Source: Clostridiaceae bacterium BRH_c20a (GTDB lineage: Bacteria > Bacillota > Peptococcia > Peptococcales > BICA1-8). Taken from it: 34,589 nt of DNA. Location of the stretch: contig LADT01000028.1 of assembly GCA_000961765.1 (NCBI GenBank), positions 1 to 34,589 of the forward strand, written 5' to 3'. The notes beneath the pieces are model-generated. The model saw nothing but the letters and a program-made list of their open reading frames with translations, did no database searches and was not told the origin of the DNA. Made by a program: the position numbers and the translations under genes. Within the stretch, counting starts at the first letter, position 1. Each line of letters starts with the position of its first letter. This document shows, one piece after another, positions 1 through 6,651 of the stretch.

Positions 1-330
1 GTCGCACCCCATGCGGGTGCGGGGATTGAAACCGCAATGCTCACACAATCCAAACACTTTAGCAATGTCGCACCCCATGCGGGTGCGGGGATTGAAACTC
101 CAAGTCTCGCCAATCTCCACCTGCAGGAATTAAGTCGCACCCCATGCGGGTGCGGGGATTGAAACTTTAAAAGATATACCTGGTTAGAGAATCCCTTGGG
201 TCGCACCCCATGCGGGTGCGGGGATTGAAACCCGAATGTTAAACTCTTTGCATACTAAATTTTTAAGTCGCACCCCATGCGGGTGCGGGGATTGAAACAC
301 TATCGAAGAAGCTCTCTCCCGTGGGTGGGG
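1..330 (+). CRISPR. CRISPR array, type I-C-like repeats, leader-distal end
   Basis: Five identical 32-nt repeats begin at 1, 67, 134, 200 and 267. Each starts GTCGCACCCC and ends GGGGATTGAAAC, with an internal GCACCCC/GGGTGC palindrome. The four complete spacers are 34, 35, 34 and 35 nt and differ from one another. Length, ATTGAAAC tail and palindrome fit subtype I-C repeats; that assignment rests on family knowledge. With ATTGAAAC at the 3' side, the leader should lie left of the window, so 267-298 is the distal end. Bases 299-330 look like the start of another spacer that runs into the flank of the mobile element beginning at 337. The last repeat shows no decay, which suggests the array was cut rather than ending naturally. 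No cas gene is visible. Confidence 0.96.
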
Positions 331-336
331 TAATTC

Positions 337-1110
337 TGGGGTCAGGCTAACTATTAAACTTTATGATAGAAGAATAAAATAGGGGGGGTGAACAAATGGC
401 AAGAAAACCCAGAATACACTATGAAGGTGCACTATACCATGTGATAGTGCGGAGAAATAATCGAGAATTTATATTTAATGAATCAGATGCAAAACAATTA
501 TATTTAGAAAAAGTTAATAAGTATGTAGGAAAATATAACGCAAAGTTATATGCATATGTGATTATGGATAATCATGCCCATTTATTAATGGAAGTATCTA
601 ACGAATCATTATCGAAAATTATGCAGTTGATCCAACAAACATTTACACAGCATACGGAATATACAGCATATAGATCAAAACAATGTGATATTCAATTTCC
701 GTTATCCATTTTTTCAGTGGATAAAAAGAAAGCCGTCCAAATGTATACTGAATTTGTAGAAGACGAAGATACAATAGAAGGAGAAACCAGTTATGAATTA
801 ATGCCATAAGAGATAGTTCCGGAAGAAATAATTATTAGCAATAGAGAAGTTATTAACAAAGGAATAAAGGCTGAAGATATCATTGCAGAGGCTGAAAAGC
901 TACATAATATTAAATTTGAAATGCTTAAAGGCAGGTCGGGAAATAGAGAAGTATCTAAAATTAAGAAGGAGTTTATAAAAAGGTTAGCTAAGTATAAGTT
1001 AATGAATCAAAAACAACTGTCTGATTTATTGGAAGTATCGGAGCAAACTATATCCAGAATAATGAACAATCACGAACAATAAATAAAGTTTAATAGTGAG
1101 CCTGACCCCA
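337..1110 (+). mobile_element. RAYT/Y1 transposase element, copy 1 (defective)
   Basis: Inverted repeats of 28 nt lie at 337-364 and 1083-1110, starting TGGGGTCAGGCT, with one mismatch between the arms (position 13). The element is nearly identical to the one at 5276-6210 but is 161 bp shorter, because of a 159-bp deletion in the transposase gene and a small indel before it. Both copies also share GGTAATTC just left of the repeat, which is either part of the element or a preferred target. No target duplication is visible. The insertion abuts the CRISPR array. Confidence 0.85.
396..1082 (+). pseudogene. REP-associated (Y1, HUH) tyrosine transposase, broken
   Basis: This gene is preceded by AGGGGGGGTG and starts at ATG 396, as does copy 2 at 5337. 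The HUH motif NHAHLLM is kept. Relative to copy 2, 159 bp (53 codons) are missing at about 653; the ends share CA, so slippage or microhomology deletion is likely. The lost part contains RYIHQNP, the motif expected to carry the catalytic tyrosine. A GAA to TAA change then stops the frame at 807-809. The former C-terminal region, including the helix-turn-helix, can still be read to TAA at 1080-1082. The product cannot be an active transposase, but the ends could still be moved in trans by copy 2. Confidence 0.9.
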
Positions 1111-1175
1111 AAACAAAACAAAAAACTGCTTCTATATTTACTCCGATTGCCGTATATGCTGCTTTATTTACAATC

Positions 1176-2174
1176 CTACCATTTTAAACTGATTTCATCG
1201 GTATAATTGATTGACATGATTTTCTTAACTTCATTAACTGATTCACTTTGGCCAAGTGCCCACATGAGCTTAGTGACTAAAGCTTCAAATGTCATATCAT
1301 ATGCAGAAATTACACCCATCTTTTGAGTTTTTTGGCCAACATCATATACATTTAAATCTACACCATTGAATTTGCACTGGGTAGTAATCACAACACAAAT
1401 CCCCTTTTCAACTAACCTTTCCAATGAGGAAAGTAAACTTCTACCTTCAAAAGGAACTCCACCAAGTCCAAAGCATTCAATAATAACAGCTTTATAATTC
1501 AAATCAGCTATTGTATCAATAATTTTTGAGCAAAGTCCTGGAAACAGTTTTAAGACATATATATTCGGATTCAAATTTGGCTGTAGCAATGGGGAGTTAT
1601 CTTTTTTAAAAATAGGTTTGTTAAAATAATGAACATATTGATTATCAACCATTCCTATATACGGATAATTGATACTTTCAAATATGTCATTTTCTTTAGT
1701 TCTTAATTTTGAAGCACGACAACCTTTAATAATTTTACTATCAAAAACAATATATATTCCTACTATGTCCTCGCATGCAGTAACAAATGCATCTATTATG
1801 TTTCTTTTAGCATCTGAATTTTTTTCTCCAAAAGGTATTTGAGAACCTGTTAAAATAACAGGTTTATTAATATTCTGTAGCATAAAACATAGTGCGGAGG
1901 CAGTATAAGCCATTGTATCTGTTCCGTGTGTAATTACTATTCCATCATAACAATTAAGTTCATTAAATATAGTATCTGCTAATATAACCCAATCCTCTGG
2001 TTGCACATTCGAACTGTCTTTACTCATTATTGTTTTAGTATCTATTTTACATATATTATTTAAGCCGGGAATAGTATTAATGAGTTGATTGGCATTCAAG
2101 GAAGGAGTAAATCCTTCTTCGGAAGGTGCTGAGGCGATGGTTCCGCCAGTTGCTAAATAAAGAATTTTTTTCAT
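1176..2174 (-). CDS. ansA: L-asparaginase, type I-like
   Basis: This 332-aa protein should hydrolyse L-asparagine to aspartate and ammonia. Both signature regions of the asparaginase family are present: TGGTIAS at residues 9-15 with the nucleophile threonine, and HGTDTM in the first third, followed by PVILTGSQIP. No signal peptide is seen, so the enzyme should be cytoplasmic, and the length matches the family. GAGGGGG lies before the ATG. The start is 4 nt after the stop of the upstream 413-aa gene, so the two are co-transcribed. A dicarboxylate/amino-acid symporter lies further upstream on the same strand, which supports a role in amino-acid use. The ansA/ansB symbol is assigned by family only. 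Confidence 0.92.
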   Translation of the reverse strand: MKKILYLATGGTIASAPSEEGFTPSLNANQLINTIPGLNNICKIDTKTIMSKDSSNVQPEDWVILADTIFNELNCYDGIVITHGTDTMAYTASALCFMLQNINKPVILTGSQIPFGEKNSDAKRNIIDAFVTACEDIVGIYIVFDSKIIKGCRASKLRTKENDIFESINYPYIGMVDNQYVHYFNKPIFKKDNSPLLQPNLNPNIYVLKLFPGLCSKIIDTIADLNYKAVIIECFGLGGVPFEGRSLLSSLERLVEKGICVVITTQCKFNGVDLNVYDVGQKTQKMGVISAYDMTFEALVTKLMWALGQSESVNEVKKIMSINYTDEISLKW

Positions 2175-2178
2175 TTAC

Positions 2179-3420
2179 TCATTCCCCCTCGTCAAATAGA
2201 TATTTATAGTTTTCTGGGTTGAAATTGAACTTTTTTGTTAACTCATTTTCAGCTTTATCTAGTTTTTTGTATAATTTTTTAATAGCTAAATAAATAATTG
2301 AGATGTAATTTGTAATATCCTCTTCTGTAACAGTTGGAATCTTGTAGTGTTCTATATAACTTTTTGTTACTAATAAAGAGATAACGGATGTAATTCCAGG
2401 CATCATTCCTGCACTTCCAACTATTTTTTGAAGGGAATTTGACATAAAGGTGACTCCACCAGCATCTTGGCTTACTAAAATTGCCAATTCCCCAATAATT
2501 TCAACTTTTTCCCTCGCGGTGTCGGCTTTTTCAAAACTTTTTCCAAATTCAATAATTTTTCGTCCCAGTTCTTTTGTATTATTAATAAAGTCATTAGTTC
2601 CTCTCCTAAATACATTATTTTGGTATTTATATTCAATCTTAAGTTCTTCTGCTGCTTCTACAAGACAATAGGCTGAAGTGACATTATCAGCTTCATTATT
2701 TGCCCTGAATAAAAAAGTATTGACTTTAAGAAAATCTGAAATTCCTGGTGTAAAAATCTTACTTTCAACCACAAATGTGGGTATTTTATCTAATTTTAAT
2801 CGTTTTATTATTTGGGCTTTATTACCCAACATGACATTTCCTTCAAGGTCTTCCACAGGGCCTATTCCGCCACGACTTGCATTTACTGTAAGCATTAAAG
2901 AAATTGGGACCTTATCTATATCTATAACAGCTCCTAATATTTTACCTATGTTAATAGGAATATTTTCATCTACAACTATTACATGATTAGGCCATTTTTT
3001 CTTAAATGTATCGATTAAAGACAAAACGACAGCTGTTTGTAGTGAAACAGGTACTTCCATACTCCCCTGACCATAGATTCTTCCGAAACAAGATAGTACA
3101 ATTCCTTGAGAAAAAACTGCATCTTTTCCAATTATGTTTTTCATTATATCTACCTCAAATGGTGTAATTCCTCTGCGGACCCATGCTTGCCCTACTCCTC
3201 CATCTTCTGTTTCTATAGAAATGGTTGAGCTTTTTAGATCAACTTTTAATGAACGAATTATTGTATTTACAGGCAACGCTTCTTTAAGTATCCTAGCAAC
3301 AACTGACATTCCAGCAGAGTCATCCTGTACAAATCCAGAGTGACTATGTACATGTCCTACTCCTACATGCCCACAAATCCCTATTACACCTGATTTTCGG
3401 CTGCTGACTTTGATATTCAT
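2179..3420 (-). CDS. Conserved-looking protein of unknown function, 413 aa
   Basis: I do not recognise this family. The N-terminus has a His/Gly-rich motif, GHVGVGHVHSHSGF, followed by QDDSAG; it could bind metal or form an active site, but that is inference. Further glycine-rich segments are NASRGGIGPVED in the middle and SQDAGGVTF plus GSAGMMPGITS near the C-terminus. There is no signal peptide or clear membrane span, so it is probably cytoplasmic. The start is supported by GGAGGT a few bases before the ATG. It lies directly before the asparaginase gene (4-nt gap) and downstream of the symporter gene, separated from that gene by a strong hairpin. Context suggests amino-acid or small-peptide metabolism. 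The gene is intact and codes continuously. Confidence 0.85.
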   Translation of the reverse strand: MNIKVSSRKSGVIGICGHVGVGHVHSHSGFVQDDSAGMSVVARILKEALPVNTIIRSLKVDLKSSTISIETEDGGVGQAWVRRGITPFEVDIMKNIIGKDAVFSQGIVLSCFGRIYGQGSMEVPVSLQTAVVLSLIDTFKKKWPNHVIVVDENIPINIGKILGAVIDIDKVPISLMLTVNASRGGIGPVEDLEGNVMLGNKAQIIKRLKLDKIPTFVVESKIFTPGISDFLKVNTFLFRANNEADNVTSAYCLVEAAEELKIEYKYQNNVFRRGTNDFINNTKELGRKIIEFGKSFEKADTAREKVEIIGELAILVSQDAGGVTFMSNSLQKIVGSAGMMPGITSVISLLVTKSYIEHYKIPTVTEEDITNYISIIYLAIKKLYKKLDKAENELTKKFNFNPENYKYLFDEGE

Positions 3421-3466
3421 ATAATTACCTCCATAAAATTTTTGCTTTTATATTACATTTAATTTT

Positions 3467-3503
3467 ATAAAAGAGCTATATCATAATGATATAGCTCTTT
3501 TAT
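3467..3503. terminator. Bidirectional terminator after the symporter gene
   Basis: An 18-bp perfect inverted repeat (arm starting ATAAAAGAGC) around a single central base, with A/T runs at both ends. It lies just after the symporter gene on the minus strand and just before the 413-aa gene. The 413-aa/asparaginase pair therefore probably has its own promoter in 3421-3466. Confidence 0.85.
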
Positions 3504-3531
3504 CTAAATATTAAAGTAACAATAAAATTGA

Positions 3532-4800
3532 TTAATTAGATATATCAAACCCTTGAGGTGTATCAACCATTTTATTATCTAATCCATCATTAGGTGCTTC
3601 AAACACATCTCTATTTAATTCACCTAATTTAGAAGCTGTATAAACCATACCTACAGTATCACCTGTAACATTAAGCATTGTATTTGGCATATCAATTAAT
3701 ATATATACACCTGCGATCCAGGGTACTATATCTAGTGGTAAACCCATTATCTGAAGAAGAACGGCGGACATCATAATTCCCCCTCCGGGAACCCCTGCAA
3801 CACCTGCTGCCATTACTATACCAAGAATAGTAATGGTTCCTAGATCAATCAAACTTAGTGGAATACCATAAATTTGGGCAGCAAAAATTGCATAAATAGG
3901 CATTTCTGCAGAGACTGCATGCATATTAATGGTAGCTGCAGGAGGTGCAATCAAGTTTACCATATCGTCTGGAACTCCAGCCCTTCGTTTAGTACAATCC
4001 ATGGTGAGTGGAAGGGTGGCAGCACTACTTTGAGTCGAGAAGGCTAGTGCCATTGCAGGGAAAATATTTCTAAAATGTTGAAGAGGGTTAACCTTTGCAA
4101 CATATTTTAATATAAGGGGATATATTACTATAATAATTGTCGCATAGGCAATATACTGTGTAACTAGCATTTTACCGATTCCAATCAAAACAATTGTACC
4201 TAGAGTACCGGTTACATTGGCCATCAGCGCAAATACTCCATATGGAGCAGTTTTTAACACTATACCCACCATTCTACCCATTAGGTCTGCTCCACTTTGT
4301 ACCAAGTCACCCATTATCTTACCAGCCTTATTTTCACTTAAAAGAGCAATGGTAATACCAGTAAATAAAGCAAACACAATTATTTGTAAGAAATTTCCGG
4401 TTGCAAAAGCTGAAACAGGATTATCAGGAATCCAATTAATAAAACTATTGAGAAGATCTACATTTACTTCTGGTTTTTCCAATGCAGGAAGAGTTATTCC
4501 AACTCCTGGCTGAATAATGCTACCCCATAATATACCCATAGAAGCTGCTAGTGCAGATGCTACAGCCCAATACCCAATAAAAGTTAGTCCGACTTTTTTC
4601 AAACGTTGTAAATCAGCGATTCCCGATATTCCCGCTGCAATTGAAAAGAAGACTAAAGGAACAATTGTCATTTTTAATAATCTAATAAAAACAGTACCAA
4701 TTGGTGCTATTATAGTGACTTTGTCTTTAAATATAAAGCCAGCAAGAGCACCTAAAATAAGTCCAATTAGAATTTTAATAGGCAAACTAAGTTTTTTCAT
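3532..4800 (-). CDS. Dicarboxylate/amino acid:cation symporter (DAACS family)
   Basis: This 422-aa polytopic membrane protein is of the GltP/DctA type and should import aspartate, glutamate or C4-dicarboxylates with Na+ or H+. Visible family marks are a serine-rich re-entrant loop (STQSSAATLP), the following PPAATINMHA segment, and the C-terminal transport motif DMPNTMLNVTGD. The N-terminus (LPIKILIGLILGALAGF) is the usual first helix. AAGGAGG precedes the ATG. The mRNA leader is unusually long and structured (see 4830-5028), so expression may be controlled at RNA level. A terminator follows at 3467-3503. With the asparaginase nearby, aspartate or a related amino acid is a reasonable substrate, but the exact one cannot be read from sequence. 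Confidence 0.93.
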   Translation of the reverse strand: MKKLSLPIKILIGLILGALAGFIFKDKVTIIAPIGTVFIRLLKMTIVPLVFFSIAAGISGIADLQRLKKVGLTFIGYWAVASALAASMGILWGSIIQPGVGITLPALEKPEVNVDLLNSFINWIPDNPVSAFATGNFLQIIVFALFTGITIALLSENKAGKIMGDLVQSGADLMGRMVGIVLKTAPYGVFALMANVTGTLGTIVLIGIGKMLVTQYIAYATIIIVIYPLILKYVAKVNPLQHFRNIFPAMALAFSTQSSAATLPLTMDCTKRRAGVPDDMVNLIAPPAATINMHAVSAEMPIYAIFAAQIYGIPLSLIDLGTITILGIVMAAGVAGVPGGGIMMSAVLLQIMGLPLDIVPWIAGVYILIDMPNTMLNVTGDTVGMVYTASKLGELNRDVFEAPNDGLDNKMVDTPQGFDISN

Positions 4801-4829
4801 GATATTCCTCCTTTAAATTAAATTTAAGT

Positions 4830-5028
4830 CTCCCGGAAACTCCGAAAGTTATATGGTTCAAGGTTTTCACCTTGGGCCATTTTTGTTTTTCCTCCAAGCC
4901 CCTCAAACGAAAAATTGGGACTTGACAAATGAAAATCATCACCATAATCGCGATGGAGGCATTTTTTGCCTACTAATAAGGTGTTGGATGGTGATTGTTT
5001 CGGTACTTTTCTCTTCGTTTCCCGCATG
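4830..5028 (-). ncRNA. Candidate structured leader RNA / riboswitch-like element
   Basis: Read on the minus strand, just before the symporter RBS, this region folds into several stems. ATCACCAT pairs with ATGGTGAT (4988-4995 with 4938-4945) and encloses an AGGCA/TGCCT hairpin (4957-4971). CAAGTCCC pairs with GGGGCTTG (4917-4924 with 4895-4902); one pair is G-U on this strand but a C-A mismatch on the other, which favours a minus-strand RNA. ATGG-CC-CAAGGT closes on a GAAA tetraloop at 4865-4868 with ACCTTG-AA-CCAT. GGAAAC (5022-5017) can pair with GTTTCC (4840-4835) to close the whole. I cannot match it to a known riboswitch class. The short ORFs across it do not look like proteins. Confidence 0.55.
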
Positions 5029-5040
5029 CAGAAATTTTGT

Positions 5041-5275
5041 AAAATTTTAAACAATGCATAATATTCAAAAAAATCCAAGCGAATTATTTACATTTATAAA
5101 TATAAATCGGATGACGCTATATTTCTAATTTCGACATAAATATAAAATATAATTCAATTTTAACCACAATGAGAATTTTTTCTTATTTTACCATATATAA
5201 GAAAAAAATACAATACAAAACTGAAAACTGAAAACTGAAAACAAAACTGAAAAAAGAATCTAATTTAGGTAATTC
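5041..5275. other. AT-rich non-coding stretch with short tandem repeat
   Basis: No gene is seen. The stretch is very AT-rich and probably holds the promoter for the leader RNA and symporter on the minus strand, though no convincing -35/-10 pair stands out. At 5221-5241 there are three tandem copies of CTGAAAA, with a fourth degenerate unit at 5247. The unit borders the left flank of the second transposase element. Confidence 0.5.
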
Positions 5276-6210
5276 TGGGGTCAGGCTAACTATTAAACTT
5301 TATGATAAAATAAGAATAAGATAGGGGGATGAACAAATGGCAAGAAAACCCAGAATACACTATGAAGGTGCTCTATACCATGTGATAGTGCGGGGAAATA
5401 ATCGAGAATTTATATTTAACGAATCAGATGCAAAACAATTATATTTAGAAAAAGTTAATAAGTATGTAGGAAAATATAACGCAAAGTTATATGCATATGT
5501 GATTATGGATAATCATGCCCATTTATTAATGGAAGTATCTAACGAATCATTATCGAAAATTATGCAGTTGATCCAACAAACATTTACACAGCACTACAAT
5601 AAAAAACAGAATCGGACTGGTCATTTATTTGAGCAACGTTATAAAGCGATTAACTGTGATAAAGAAGTATATCTATTATCCTTAATAAGATATATCCATC
5701 AGAATCCAATAAGGGCAGGCATCTCAGATATAAATTACCGATGGAGTAGTCATACGGAATATACGGCATATAGATCAAAACAATGTGATATTCAATTTCC
5801 GTTATCCATTTTTTCAGTGGATAAAAAGAAAGCCGTCCAAATGTATACTGAATTTGTAGAAGACGAAGATACAATAGAAGGAGAAACCAGTTATGAATTA
5901 ATGCCAGAAGAGATAGTCCCGGAAGAAATAATTATTAGCAATAGAGAAGTTATTAAAAAAGGAATAAAGGTTGAAGATATCATTGCAGAGACTGAAAAGC
6001 TACATAATATTAAATTTGAAATGCTTAAAGGCAGGTCGGGAAATAGAGAAGTATCTAAAATTAAGAAGGAGTTTATAAAAAGGTTAGTTAAGTATAAGTT
6101 AATGAATCAAAAACAACTGTCTGATTTATTGGAAGTATCGGAGCAAACTATATCCAGAATAATAAACAATCACGAACAATAAATAAAGTTTAATAGTGAG
6201 CCTGACCCCA
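5276..6210 (+). mobile_element. RAYT/Y1 transposase element, copy 2 (intact)
   Basis: A 935-bp element bounded by 28-nt inverted repeats at 5276-5303 and 6183-6210, starting TGGGGTCAGGCT, with one mismatch between the arms. It contains a single intact transposase gene. The left flank GGTAATTC is shared with copy 1; the right flanks of the two copies diverge right after CCCCAA. Both copies have the same orientation and bracket about 4.2 kb holding the symporter, the 413-aa gene and the asparaginase. Near-identity of the copies points to recent movement. Confidence 0.85.
5337..6182 (+). CDS. REP-associated (Y1, HUH) tyrosine transposase
   Basis: A 281-aa single-strand transposase of the IS200-like Y1 family. 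The HUH motif is NHAHLLM with H60 and H62; the likely catalytic tyrosine is Y119 in RYIHQNP. The first 150 residues form the Y1 domain. The last ~80 residues (KGRSGNREVSKIKKEF... onwards) resemble the DnaA-like helix-turn-helix tail found on some RAYT proteins, with SEQTISRI as the recognition helix. Start is ATG 5337 after AGGGGGATG. It probably cuts and joins one DNA strand at the element ends. Most RAYTs act on short REP hairpins and are not themselves flanked by long inverted repeats, so the 28-bp ends here are of note. Confidence 0.92.
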   Translation: MARKPRIHYEGALYHVIVRGNNREFIFNESDAKQLYLEKVNKYVGKYNAKLYAYVIMDNHAHLLMEVSNESLSKIMQLIQQTFTQHYNKKQNRTGHLFEQRYKAINCDKEVYLLSLIRYIHQNPIRAGISDINYRWSSHTEYTAYRSKQCDIQFPLSIFSVDKKKAVQMYTEFVEDEDTIEGETSYELMPEEIVPEEIIISNREVIKKGIKVEDIIAETEKLHNIKFEMLKGRSGNREVSKIKKEFIKRLVKYKLMNQKQLSDLLEVSEQTISRIINNHEQ

Positions 6211-6256
6211 AGACCTCCTTTCGCCTCATAAAAAGGAAAAAAGCAGCTTAGCGGGT

Positions 6257-6484
6257 TTGGAAAAGTTAAAAGAATGGTCGTTAGTTGATGCCAATTCTAA
6301 TAATCCTAACGCCATAAAATTTTCTACTATTAGATCTTTTAAAGGGTTAGAATCTGATATTGTTTTCCTAATTGGTGTAAAGGATGACAGTTTGGTCTGT
6401 TCCGATGCAGATATATATGTAGGTGGCTCACGGGCAAAATTTTTATTATATGTTTTTGCTGAAGAAGGATGTAAATTTGTTTAA
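6257..6484 (+). pseudogene. C-terminal fragment of a UvrD-type helicase
   Basis: A 75-codon frame starting with TTG and ending TTTGTTTAA. It shows FSTIRSFKGLESDIV, the segment around motif V (T-x-KGLE), and VGGSRAKFLLYVF, which matches motif VI (the xxSRAx arginine finger region) of UvrD-like superfamily 1 helicases. All earlier motifs, including Walker A, are missing. The right end of transposase copy 2 lies only 46 bp upstream, and no N-terminal part is found on its other side. It is therefore a remnant truncated by insertion plus deletion. It may have belonged with the addBA genes just downstream. Confidence 0.75.
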
Positions 6485-6487
6485 TTC

Positions 6488-6509
6488 AACTGACAATCAG
6501 TTGTCAGTT
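6488..6509. repeat. Hairpin after helicase fragment
   Basis: AACTGACAA and TTGTCAGTT form a perfect 9-bp stem with a TCAG loop. There is no T-run, so it is not a standard terminator. A related but shorter hairpin (TGACAG-ACTG-CTGTCA) occurs at 25509-25524. Confidence 0.6.
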
Positions 6510-6651
6510 CGATAGGTAATAAATTAAGATAGGCATTTAAAATGAGTAAATTTTTTCTTAACCTAATGAAAAGAAGTGAGTGATACCTCAACCTAGCGAA
6601 GCGAAACCTAAAAAACGGACACAGTCAGTTTTTTGTATAGGAGGCTATTTG

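Noticed and set aside
33-266. CRISPR spacers targeting genes in this window
   Set aside because: By eye none of the four spacers matches another part of the window on either strand.
4824-5078. Open frames on both strands (84 and 65 codons) before the symporter gene
   Set aside because: No RBS, no recognisable protein pattern, and the DNA is better explained by RNA stems.
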